Shown: positions 6,508 to 13,509 of the stretch, piece after piece
Numbering within the stretch: position 1 is the stretch's first letter
How the letters are laid out: every line of letters starts with the position of its first letter
Made by a program: the position numbers and the translations under genes
Notes under the pieces: model-generated
The model's database searches: none
What the model was told of the DNA's origin: nothing
The model's input: only the letters and a program-made list of their open reading frames with translations
Assembly (NCBI GenBank): GCA_937942965.1
Contig: CALDGN010000022.1
Span: forward strand, 1-14,656
DNA: 14,656 nt
Source of the DNA: an uncultured Acidimicrobiales bacterium
GTDB taxonomy: Bacteria; Actinomycetota; Acidimicrobiia; Acidimicrobiales; UBA10347
Direction: 5' to 3'

Positions 6508-7632
6508 TTATGGTCCCTCGCCGCTCGGATTTTCTTCGGTCAACGAGAACTCGATCCGACACGTCACGTTGGCGATGCCATCACCCGTTGTGTCGCAGGT
6601 CGTCTCGACAAGCGGCACACAGGTCTCCAAGGCGCCATCACCGTTGAGATCGACCGCCTGGAAGTCAGGTCGAGCCTGATCTGGCGACGTGCAGCCATAG
6701 GTCGTCAACAGCTCACAGAACGCATCAGCACTTCCGTCGCCATCGAGGTCGCACTTGAGTAGGCCCTGTTCAGGCACCGACCCTGGAGCGATGCGTGCGT
6801 CGGCAGGACGTCCGAGCCGATTCGGCGTGGACGCTTGCGGTGCGCCTGGCGGCAGCGTGTCGACCACGCCGGGATCCGCGTCGGCCGGTCCGGTCTGTGC
6901 CCCATCGTTCGGGGCATCACCGGTCGGAGCCTCGCCGGTCTGGCCGGCATCGGTCTGGCCGCCATCGGTTGGGACGTCGGGATCGACCAACGTCGCAGTC
7001 TCTGGCGGCGGCGTCCGGTCAGGATTCTGCGCAGCGCCAACCTCGGGAGTTGCCGTAGGTTCGACGGTCGGCGCAACCGTTGGCACTGGCGTCGGCGCTG
7101 CGGTCGGAACGGGCGTCGGTGGCGGGACAGGGGTAGGTGTCGCAGCCACGGTTGGAGCTGAACCCGCGGGGCTCGCGTCTTCTGTGCTGCCCTCGACAGA
7201 GACTGGCGCTTCGGACGCCGAACCGGCGGCGTCTTCGTTCGCCTCATCGAGCACGGGGTCGGCTCCGGCAGCATCCGTCGCGGAGTCGATGTCGAGATCC
7301 GGAACGGCTTGTGCAGCCCCCGTCTGATCCGTATCCGCGGTCACGAGTGGCGCAGTGGTCGGCTCCGCCACCGCAGCTGTCGGAGCGGGAGCGAGCTCGC
7401 TCTCCGAGGCGATGTCGTCGACCTCGATCGTCGTGCCGCCACCTTGGAAGCGGCCGAGGTCAGCGCCAAATGCCACCACGAGTGCGAGCGCACCTGCGAC
7501 GGCGATGGCGGAGCGCTTGGCCAGCTTGCGACGACGCCCTCGCTTCCAGGCGCCGTGATACGTCGGCGTCGATTCCGACGTTGCCAGCCCGCGCCCAGCG
7601 GAGCGAACGGCTTCCTCGAACGGATCAGTCAT
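6508..7632 (-). CDS. Single-pass membrane protein with Pro/Thr stalk and Cys-framed calcium-loop domain; possible ECF sigma partner
   Basis: A 374-residue protein I cannot assign to a named family. Visible parts are a 40-residue N-terminal cytoplasmic segment ending in a basic stretch, KRGRRRKLAKR (30-40); one membrane helix at about 41-57; a long low-complexity outer region rich in Ala, Thr, Pro, Asp and Glu, with a Pro-Thr-Val stalk near 165-200; and a C-terminal domain at about 290-360. That domain has three DxDGDG-like loops at 295-303, 328-336 and 347-355, framed by six cysteines (294, 306, 314, 338, 346, 358), as in thrombospondin type 3 or dockerin calcium loops. Its ATG overlaps the end of the sigma gene by 8 bases, so the two are co-translated. 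An anti-sigma or sensor role follows from that position, but no zinc-type anti-sigma motif is visible. ATG 7632 is preferred to the TTG at 7644. Confidence 0.72.
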   Translation of the reverse strand: MTDPFEEAVRSAGRGLATSESTPTYHGAWKRGRRRKLAKRSAIAVAGALALVVAFGADLGRFQGGGTTIEVDDIASESELAPAPTAAVAEPTTAPLVTADTDQTGAAQAVPDLDIDSATDAAGADPVLDEANEDAAGSASEAPVSVEGSTEDASPAGSAPTVAATPTPVPPPTPVPTAAPTPVPTVAPTVEPTATPEVGAAQNPDRTPPPETATLVDPDVPTDGGQTDAGQTGEAPTGDAPNDGAQTGPADADPGVVDTLPPGAPQASTPNRLGRPADARIAPGSVPEQGLLKCDLDGDGSADAFCELLTTYGCTSPDQARPDFQAVDLNGDGALETCVPLVETTCDTTGDGIANVTCRIEFSLTEENPSGEGP

Positions 7633-8113
7633 GCATGTCTCCAAGCTCAGCCCGAAGTCGTTTCAATGCCCTCGCGTAGCGGCTCTGCACCGTCCCTGGT
7701 GCGACGCCGAGGGCTTCGGCGGTTTGTTCGATTGACCAGTCTTCGATGAGTCGCAGCACGATGACGGACCGGTGCTCGATCGACAGTGATCGCAGTGCGA
7801 TCAGGATCCGGTCCTGCAGTTCGATGTCGGGCGACTCGAACGTGCCAGCGACCGGAACATCGTCGGTGATGACTTCGCGCTTGCGTTTACGGAAGCGGCT
7901 CGTCGCCCAGTTCATGGCGACCCGGTAACACCAGCCGGCGGGGTTGTCGTAGTGCTCGATCCGGTCCCATCGCTCGCACGCACGGGCCATGGCTTCTTGG
8001 GCGGCGTCTTGGGCCAGCTGCGAATCGCCCAGCGAGGCGGTCAGGGTGCGCGACAACGTTTGGATGTTCTGTTGGTAGAACCCGGCGAATGCCGACTCGC
8101 GCGAGGTCGACAT
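7625..8113 (-). CDS. ECF-type RNA polymerase sigma factor
   Basis: A 162-residue sigma-70 family factor with only regions 2 and 4. Region 2 (about 10-78) includes the core-binding stretch QLAQDAAQEAMARACERWD and NPAGWCYRVAMNWATS, then a basic patch RFRKRKR. A 20-residue acidic linker follows. Region 4 (about 99-155) includes the helix-turn-helix SIEQTAEALGVAPGTVQSRY (127-146), which would read the -35 element. I chose ATG 8113 because it begins just before region 2 and has AGGA 9 bases upstream; the longer reading from TTG 8200 adds 29 residues unlike any sigma region. The 3' end overlaps the membrane-protein start, the usual layout for an ECF factor and its regulator. It probably reports an envelope or extracellular signal. 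Confidence 0.9.
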   Translation of the reverse strand: MSTSRESAFAGFYQQNIQTLSRTLTASLGDSQLAQDAAQEAMARACERWDRIEHYDNPAGWCYRVAMNWATSRFRKRKREVITDDVPVAGTFESPDIELQDRILIALRSLSIEHRSVIVLRLIEDWSIEQTAEALGVAPGTVQSRYARALKRLRAELGDMHD

Positions 8114-8266
8114 CGTCACAAATCCTGCGATCGCGATGTCAGACACAATGCTTCCGAACCCAAGCCTCTGAGGGCTTCCATACGCAAGCCTCGTAGGCAA
8201 TACACGCCCGAGTAGCTGGGTTTGGTCCCACGAATCGCGAATATCTCGCGCATGGGTGAAGTGGCC
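8114..8266 (-). promoter_or_regulatory. Leader region of the sigma gene with mutually exclusive hairpin arms
   Basis: This 153-base gap lies between the nth stop and the sigma start. CAAGCCTC occurs twice, at 8161-8168 and 8185-8192, on either side of GAGGGCTT (8170-8177). In the transcript the middle arm can pair with either flank, so two hairpins compete: 7 bp with one bulge and a 7-base loop, or 5 bp with a 6-base loop. I could not identify a confident promoter or a GGAAC-type ECF -35 motif. Confidence 0.3.
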
Positions 8267-8914
8267 TTAGCGCTTGGCTTCGGCCGCGATCCGCTTCTTG
8301 GTTGCCGCCCAACCACAGATGGGGCAAGCACCCAAGTCATGGTTGCGCGCCGGGCAGTAGTCGCGGCCAAAGAAGATGATCTGAAGGTGCCGGTCGTTCC
8401 AGGTCTCTTCGGGGAAGACGGCCTTGAGGTCCTTTTCGGTCTTGGTGACGTTCGAACCGTCACTCAGACCCCAGCGGTCGGCCAGGCGATGGATGTGCGT
8501 GTCGACCGGGAAGGCCGGCATGCCAAAAGCTTGAGAGAGCACAACACCGGCGGTCTTGTGACCGACGCCAGCGAGCGATTCCATGAACTCCCAGTCCGGA
8601 AGGATCTCACCACCCGCATCGAGGATCTGGTGGGCCATTGTCGAGAGGTTCTTCGCCTTGGTCGGCGCGAGGCCGACCTGGCGGATCAGCTCAAGAATGC
8701 GGTCCGGATGGAGCGCCGCCATCTTCTCGGGCGTGCCGCCTTCGGCGAAGAGGGCAGGCGTGATCTCGTTAACCTTCTTGTCGGTCGTTTGGGCCGACAA
8801 GGCGACGGCAACGGTCAGCGTGTAGGCGTCGGTGTGGTCGAGTGGCACGGGGATGGTCGGGTAGAGATCGTCGAGGATCTCTCCGATCTTGTTGGCTTTG
8901 TCAGCGCGCTTCAT
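8267..8914 (-). CDS. nth: Endonuclease III (DNA glycosylase/AP lyase), atypical cluster cysteines
   Basis: A 215-residue base-excision repair enzyme that removes oxidised pyrimidines and nicks the abasic site. The helix-hairpin-helix SLAGVGHKTAGVVL carries the catalytic Lys120, and FPVDTHIHR carries Asp138; both fall at the E. coli numbers. LSAQTTDKKVN matches the conserved N-terminal block. The C terminus is unusual. E. coli has cluster cysteines at 187, 194, 197 and 203; here residues 187 and 197 are Cys, 194 is Leu and 203 is Ala, with an extra Cys at 200 and His192 nearby. The iron-sulfur cluster may be absent or differently liganded, while catalysis should remain. The gene starts one base after the stop of the CoxG-like gene and lacks a clear ribosome-binding site, so it is translationally coupled to it. 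Confidence 0.9.
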   Translation of the reverse strand: MKRADKANKIGEILDDLYPTIPVPLDHTDAYTLTVAVALSAQTTDKKVNEITPALFAEGGTPEKMAALHPDRILELIRQVGLAPTKAKNLSTMAHQILDAGGEILPDWEFMESLAGVGHKTAGVVLSQAFGMPAFPVDTHIHRLADRWGLSDGSNVTKTEKDLKAVFPEETWNDRHLQIIFFGRDYCPARNHDLGACPICGWAATKKRIAAEAKR

Positions 8915-8915
8915 G

Positions 8916-9623
8916 TCAGGCGAAAACCAGAATCAGCACGACGATGACGATGAGAGCCAAGAGCGCTACCGGAATCAGTCGTTTGAAGACGGCACCGCCG
9001 GCCACATCGAGCAGGTCAAGCGCATCGTCGTCATCATCCTCAGCAGCCTCGGACCCGACGTCGGCCGCAGATGCAACAGCCGAGGCAGCGGTGGCGGAAT
9101 CTGCCGCATCGGCGGGCGCCTCGACGACATCAGCATCGGCTTCGGCGCTGGCTGCAGCGATGTCCTCGAGGGCACCGGTGCCTTCGAACTTGGTCTCGAG
9201 ACAGTCGGCGAACTGGCCAAGAAGTTTCTCGCTGACGTCTTGCATGACGCCGCGACCGAACTGGGCGACCTTGCCGGTGATCTTGAGATCGGTGCTGATG
9301 TCGACCCGGGTCTGATCATTGCCCTCGTCGTGCATCTCGGCCGTGATCAGCGCTTGCGCATTTCCAGCCCCACGAGAGTCGCGACCCTTGCCATCGATGA
9401 CGGCGCGATGGTTCTCGTCGTCTCGCTCGATGAACTCGGCACTGCCTCGGTATTCGGCCGTGACCGGTCCGACCTTGATCTTGACCGAGCCCGAGTAGAC
9501 ACCGTCGCTCTCGTCGGTCAGCTTGGCGCCGGGAAGGCACGGGGCAATCCCCGGGATGTCGGTCAGCATTGTCCACGCTTGCTCCACCGGCGCATCGATG
9601 GTGAAGCTGTTCTCGATCTTCAT
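8916..9623 (-). CDS. CoxG-like SRPBCC protein with C-terminal membrane anchor
   Basis: A 235-residue protein in three parts. Residues 1-145 form the CoxG/SRPBCC lipid-binding-like fold, seen from MKIENSFTIDAPVEQAWTML, DIPGIAPCLPGA and the glycine-rich FGRGVMQDVSEKL. Residues 150-205 are an Ala/Asp/Glu-rich linker with an EDDDDD cluster. Residues 215-235 are a strong hydrophobic helix with a positive residue just before it. CoxG proteins are linked to molybdenum CO dehydrogenase, where they anchor the enzyme to the membrane or connect it with quinone. No coxS, coxM, coxL or maturation genes lie nearby, so this copy is an orphan and may serve another hydroxylase or lipid. The start has GGAG 7 bases upstream, partly buried in a hairpin. 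It shares an operon with nth. Confidence 0.82.
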   Translation of the reverse strand: MKIENSFTIDAPVEQAWTMLTDIPGIAPCLPGAKLTDESDGVYSGSVKIKVGPVTAEYRGSAEFIERDDENHRAVIDGKGRDSRGAGNAQALITAEMHDEGNDQTRVDISTDLKITGKVAQFGRGVMQDVSEKLLGQFADCLETKFEGTGALEDIAAASAEADADVVEAPADAADSATAASAVASAADVGSEAAEDDDDDALDLLDVAGGAVFKRLIPVALLALIVIVVLILVFA

Positions 9624-9631
9624 GTGCTCTC

Positions 9632-9655
9632 TCCCGCCGCTCGGTCGCGGCGGGA
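9632..9655 (-). promoter_or_regulatory. 9-bp GC hairpin overlapping the CoxG-like gene's ribosome-binding site
   Basis: TCCCGCCGC (9632-9640) and GCGGCGGGA (9647-9655) are exact complements around a 6-base loop. In the transcript the second arm ends 8 bases before the ATG, and its final GGGA supplies part of the GGGAGAGAG Shine-Dalgarno. Folding would therefore hide part of the ribosome-binding site. It could equally act as a terminator for the upstream beta-propeller gene; there is no T-tract. Confidence 0.55.
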
Positions 9656-9703
9656 CCAGTATTGCCGCTCACCGTCGGGCTGAGGTGCCCAAGCAGAACG
9701 TGA

Positions 9704-10837
9704 TCAGCGCAGGACGGCGGGCGAGTCGGCAGCAGGCAGGAACAGCTCGGGTTCAGAGCCGGGAGCGATGTCGAGCATCCAGATGTCGAACTGCGGTTGG
9801 ACGTCGGCGCCGTCATCGCCGTCGGGATGAATCGCGTAGAGAATCGTGTCGTTGTCGAGCCACTCGACTTGGTCGTCGACCGAGCGGGTCTCGCCGAGCG
9901 ACCACTGCTCCCCCGTCGAGAGATCGACGACGGCAAGCGCGTACTCGCCATCGGCGAGCGTCTCCTTGAACACCAGGTGTTCGCCGTCCGGCGAGACCGA
10001 AGGACAGCTGCCGAGATGACCGGTTGGCTCGAGCGTTCGGCGACTGCGACTACCGAAGAGCACTTCGGGCTCGTCGCCGAAGAACCCTGTCACATAGAAC
10101 TCGTCGTTGTTCACGAAGCTGACGCCCCAGAACTGGCGGTCAGCAGCTGCGTACTTGGAGGCCTCGCCAAGCACTTCGAATTGCACGAGACCGACCAAGC
10201 CGACGCGTTGATTGACCTCGTCGATCGTCACGATCGTTTCGGCCTCGCCGCCGATATCGCTATAGCTCGACCCGGACACGAACCCGGTCGTGCTAGCCAC
10301 CGAACCATCGGGGGTCATCCGGGCACGGCTCGGCAACGGACTTGCATAGCTGCGAACCTCGGGCAGGCCGGCCTGGGTTACATCGAAGAACTCGGTCCGA
10401 AAGGCAGGAGCGAAGACGCTCTCGTCTTGGCTGAGGCAGACGCCACGATCGGCAGCGACATGCACCCGCATGCATCGACGCGCGAACAGCTCACGAGAGC
10501 CGTCGGGGTTGCGGATCGCGAGACGGCCGTAGTCATCGCCAGGGACTCGATTGATGACCAGCACACTGCCCGGCGCCAGGTCGATCAACTGGGCAGCGGG
10601 CTCGGCGGCCTCGATCGGACTCTCAGCTTCCGCTGAGGTCTCGAATGCTTCAATGGCGGCTTGGGCTCGCGCCTCGCGTTCTGCGATGTCCTCGTCGACA
10701 CGGCCCGATGCCCACATGAGATAGCCAAGTCCGAGCCCGACGAGCAGGACGGCGCCGGCAACGAGGGCCAGGATCTTGCCGCGAGTTACGGAGTTCTCGC
10801 CGACGTCGGCGGTCTCAGACGTCTCATGTTCGGTCAT
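9704..10837 (-). CDS. Membrane-anchored beta-propeller-like (TolB/WD40-type) protein
   Basis: A 377-residue protein with an acidic cytoplasmic N terminus, one membrane helix at about 22-42, a predicted coiled or helical acidic segment (about 48-85), and an exported domain from about residue 90 on. Propeller-type blades are suggested by repeated strand-turn units such as CPSVSPDGEHLVFKE, LAVVDLSTGEQWSLG and the closing DIWMLDIAPGSEPELF, which resemble PD40/TolB repeats. Only some blades are clear. No catalytic residues are evident; such domains usually bind proteins or ligands. The ATG overlaps the stop of the transporter gene by four bases (ATGA), so the two are co-translated and may work as a pair. 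It is not a Tol system: no tolA, tolQ, tolR or pal is present. Confidence 0.7.
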   Translation of the reverse strand: MTEHETSETADVGENSVTRGKILALVAGAVLLVGLGLGYLMWASGRVDEDIAEREARAQAAIEAFETSAEAESPIEAAEPAAQLIDLAPGSVLVINRVPGDDYGRLAIRNPDGSRELFARRCMRVHVAADRGVCLSQDESVFAPAFRTEFFDVTQAGLPEVRSYASPLPSRARMTPDGSVASTTGFVSGSSYSDIGGEAETIVTIDEVNQRVGLVGLVQFEVLGEASKYAAADRQFWGVSFVNNDEFYVTGFFGDEPEVLFGSRSRRTLEPTGHLGSCPSVSPDGEHLVFKETLADGEYALAVVDLSTGEQWSLGETRSVDDQVEWLDNDTILYAIHPDGDDGADVQPQFDIWMLDIAPGSEPELFLPAADSPAVLR

Positions 10838-12087
10838 GTCGCTACTCGCGTATCGGGGAACAGGCGGATGGCAACGAGTATCGCTGCGACCATCGCGACT
10901 ACATAGATAGTGAGCGCTTCGCTGCGTCCGAAGCTCTGCCAGAGCAGACCAAAGGCGCCTGCGGAGATCATGCGAGCAACCGCAATCACGACCGTGATGA
11001 GCGCAATACCCGAGGCGCGGATGTGGCCGTCGACGAGCCGCGATGCCATCGCCGAGACAACGCCATCGGTTGCTGCGTAGTACGCGCCGAGCAGTCCAAG
11101 GCAGGCGATGCTGATCGCGAGGCTCAACTCGCTGAAGCCGAGGAACAGGTAGACGACGATGAGCAGCGCATGCCCGGTGATGAAGACAGGTCGGGTACCG
11201 ATTCGATCAGCGAGGCGCCCCACGGGAACCGCGAGCGCAAGGTAGACGACTGCGGTACCGACGAACAGCAGCGGGAAGTAGCGAGCACTCAGATCCGTCG
11301 TCCGCTGAATGACGAGATACACGAACGCATCGCTCACCGTGAACAGGCTGAGGGCCGCGACCCCGATGGCGAGACGGCGCATGCCCGGTACCGCCAACAC
11401 ATCTCGCCATTGCTCGCGGATGGCAGGACGACGTTTCGTTTTGGGTTCGGCTTGAGGCTTTTCTTGCGCGAAGGTCGCAATGATCGCCACGCCGATGACG
11501 GCCGCCACGGCGCTCAGCACGAAGACGGCATCGAACGCGCCGGGCGCTTGTGACAGCACGACGAACGCGACAAGCGGGCCGAGCAATGCGCCGGCGGTGT
11601 CCAAGCTGCGGTGGACGCCGAAGGCAGTTGCGAGGCGGCTGGGGTGGGTCGAGAGCGAAATCAGGGCGTCGCGCGGTGCGGTACGTAGGCCTTTGCCGAT
11701 GCGGTCGGCGAGCAGGAACGGCACGGCCGGGATGGCGGCGACGAGCGCGCTTGCGACGAGGCCGACGCGGGTGGCGGCCGAGATGGCGTAACCCGTTGCC
11801 GCCGTTCGCTTGTGGTTCTGGCGATGGTCAGCAACGCTGCCTCCCCAAACCCGGAACACCGCGTTGGTTCCTTGGTAGGCCGCTTCGAACAGGCCGAATC
11901 CCAGGATCGAGAAGCCGAGCGACGTTGTGAGGAACAACGGCACGACTGCCAGCACCATCTCGGACGAGATGTCACTAAAGAAGCTGGTCAGTCCAAGCGC
12001 AATCAGGTTCTGGGAGAGCACGCGAGACGGCTCGATCCCGGTCGACGTCGCCGTGCGTTCGGGCGCGTTTCGAACCGATGGGTACAC
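10834..12087 (-). CDS. Major facilitator superfamily transporter
   Basis: A 417-residue protein with about twelve hydrophobic segments and a central cytoplasmic loop near residues 207-230 (EKPQAEPKTKRRPAIREQW). MFS motif A appears in both halves: GGSVADHRQNHKR after helix 2 (82-94) and PVGRLADRIGTRP after helix 8 (288-300). ADRIGKGLRTAPRDALIS (127-144) between helices 4 and 5 is a distinctive signature of a conserved bacterial MFS branch with no agreed substrate. Direction and substrate cannot be read, but drug or metabolite efflux is typical of this shape. The GTG start is supported by a -10-like hexamer 6 bases upstream. The 3' end overlaps the beta-propeller gene. Confidence 0.9.
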   Translation of the reverse strand: MYPSVRNAPERTATSTGIEPSRVLSQNLIALGLTSFFSDISSEMVLAVVPLFLTTSLGFSILGFGLFEAAYQGTNAVFRVWGGSVADHRQNHKRTAATGYAISAATRVGLVASALVAAIPAVPFLLADRIGKGLRTAPRDALISLSTHPSRLATAFGVHRSLDTAGALLGPLVAFVVLSQAPGAFDAVFVLSAVAAVIGVAIIATFAQEKPQAEPKTKRRPAIREQWRDVLAVPGMRRLAIGVAALSLFTVSDAFVYLVIQRTTDLSARYFPLLFVGTAVVYLALAVPVGRLADRIGTRPVFITGHALLIVVYLFLGFSELSLAISIACLGLLGAYYAATDGVVSAMASRLVDGHIRASGIALITVVIAVARMISAGAFGLLWQSFGRSEALTIYVVAMVAAILVAIRLFPDTRVAT

Positions 12088-12093
12088 CTCTCA

Positions 12094-12111
12094 AGTATCG
12101 GCCGAACGGCC
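12094..12111 (-). promoter_or_regulatory. Candidate leaderless promoter with adjoining dyad for the transporter operon
   Basis: On the - strand GATACT (12099-12094) sits 6 bases before the GTG. Immediately upstream is the dyad GGCCG-TT-CGGCC (12111-12100), which falls in the -35/-10 spacer and would suit a repressor. No strong -35 box is visible. Both assignments rest on short motifs. Confidence 0.35.
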
Positions 12112-12165
12112 CAGGCTTTGAGGTCAGTGAGGGGAAAACGGCCCGCTTGGGGATGCGCGTGCGCC

Positions 12166-13422
12166 TCAACCGAGATCGATGGTGGGCGGGGCTGCATTGA
12201 GCGCCTCGATCGCGAAACCAGCGGCAGCCTTGTAGTTGGCCATGTAGGCCTCGACCTCGGCTCGGGGAATGACATCGTCGATGTTGTCGAAGATGCCACC
12301 GCACCGCTCGTCGACGAGGCCGAGGATGCCGACCGGGCCGTGCCCACGGTTACGCAACACCAGTGCCGACATGTCTTCGAGGAGGTCGCGTTCGAATGCG
12401 CTGAGCGCTGCTTCGCAGAGGCCGTGCGACCGAAGCTTGGCACCCATGACGCGGGCGTCGACGATGGCCTGGCTCGCACCATTCGATCCGACGGGATACA
12501 TCACGTGGGCTGCGTCACCCACGAGGCAGACACGCCCGTCGACCCAGCGATCAACCGGATCCCGGTCGACCATCGGGAACTCCCAGACCGCTGGCGCACC
12601 CTCAACCAAGGCGGGGATGTCGAGCCAGTCAAAGTTCCAGTCCGCGAACGCTGGCAAGAACTTGTCGATGTCGACCTGTGCGTTCCAGTCCGACGATGGA
12701 GCGCCATCGGCGGTATCGAAGGTCAGCTCGGCGATCCAGTTCTGGAGTTGCAGACCGGTCTGGGGATCGACCGCCGAGATCGGGTAGTGCACGAAACGCT
12801 GGTCCATCGAACCGACCAGGGTGAACGAGGCGCCGCTGCGGATTGGGATGCCGGGCGTAGCCCCTCGCCAGAGCACCTGACCGCCCCACTGCGGTGGTGG
12901 CTGGTCGGGATGCATCTGTTGTCGCACGGCGGAGTGCAGTCCGTCGGCGGCAATCAATATGTCGCCTTCGACGTCTATATGGGCGCCGTCACGGGTGTCG
13001 ACGTGGGCGACGACTCGATCATCGAGCGACGTGTACCCGACGACGCGATGGGCGGTGCGCACTGCGTCGGGCCCCATCCGATCGACTACGGCCCGGTACA
13101 GCAGCATCTGGAGTTCACCCCGGTGGACCGAGTACTGCGGCCACCGATAGCCGGCCTCGCGGCCTCGGGGTTCTGACCAAACGTCGTTTCCGCTCCGGCC
13201 GACAAGCGCCCATTCCCGAGCCTCGATACCGATCGCATCGAGGTCGTCTTCGAACCCCAGGTCGAACAGCTCTCGAATGGCGTTGGGCTGCAGATTGATC
13301 CCGACGCCGAGCGGGGCAAGCTCGCGCACCGATTCGAGCACAACAGCCGGAGCCCCGATCTCGTGGCAGGTGAGGGCCATCGTGAGGCCAGCAATTCCGC
13401 CACCGGCGATCAGCACCGTCAT
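12166..13422 (-). CDS. FAD-dependent monooxygenase (PHBH/PhzS-like group A flavoprotein)
   Basis: A 418-residue flavoprotein that would hydroxylate an aromatic or similar substrate using NAD(P)H and O2. The three FAD fingerprints are intact: AGGGIAGL at 6-13 (GxGxxG), with Glu30 at the end of the second strand to hold the ribose; IAADGLHSAVR with Asp160-Gly161, the DG motif; and VGDAAHVMYPVGSNGASQAI with Gly302-Asp303, the GD motif that contacts FAD. Arg101 in HRGEL is the usual FAD-adjacent residue. The PMVDRDPVDRW lead-in to the GD motif resembles PhzS-like and salicylate-hydroxylase-like enzymes, but no phenazine or catabolic cluster is nearby. ATG 13422 has GGGGAG 5 bases upstream. It is separated from the transporter gene by 78 bases and is likely its own unit. 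Confidence 0.9.
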   Translation of the reverse strand: MTVLIAGGGIAGLTMALTCHEIGAPAVVLESVRELAPLGVGINLQPNAIRELFDLGFEDDLDAIGIEAREWALVGRSGNDVWSEPRGREAGYRWPQYSVHRGELQMLLYRAVVDRMGPDAVRTAHRVVGYTSLDDRVVAHVDTRDGAHIDVEGDILIAADGLHSAVRQQMHPDQPPPQWGGQVLWRGATPGIPIRSGASFTLVGSMDQRFVHYPISAVDPQTGLQLQNWIAELTFDTADGAPSSDWNAQVDIDKFLPAFADWNFDWLDIPALVEGAPAVWEFPMVDRDPVDRWVDGRVCLVGDAAHVMYPVGSNGASQAIVDARVMGAKLRSHGLCEAALSAFERDLLEDMSALVLRNRGHGPVGILGLVDERCGGIFDNIDDVIPRAEVEAYMANYKAAAGFAIEALNAAPPTIDLG

Positions 13423-13509
13423 GTCAACTCCCCTCGCCGCTCCCCTTCTGGTCGGATCGCGGCAGGGGCTGAGATTAGCTGGGACGCCGAGAACAGCTGG
13501 AGCCGCTCG

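Noticed and set aside
6755..7327. A 190-codon + strand Gly/Val/Ala-rich frame opposite the stalk of the membrane protein.
   Set aside because: It is a shadow of low-complexity Pro/Thr/Asp codons. The - strand protein has a membrane helix, a structured head and overlap with the sigma gene.
8114..8200. TTG 8200 as the start of the sigma factor, adding 29 residues.
   Set aside because: The extra residues do not match sigma region 2, and ATG 8113 has AGGA at good spacing.
8236..8250. Hairpin CGCGA-ATATC-TCGCG as a terminator after nth.
   Set aside because: Only five base pairs and no T-tract; too weak to list as a terminator.
11812..13176. A 454-codon open frame on the + strand antisense to the monooxygenase and the transporter start.
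   Set aside because: The opposite strand carries a complete FAD-monooxygenase with all fingerprints. The + frame has no recognisable domain and arises from the GC-rich codon pattern.
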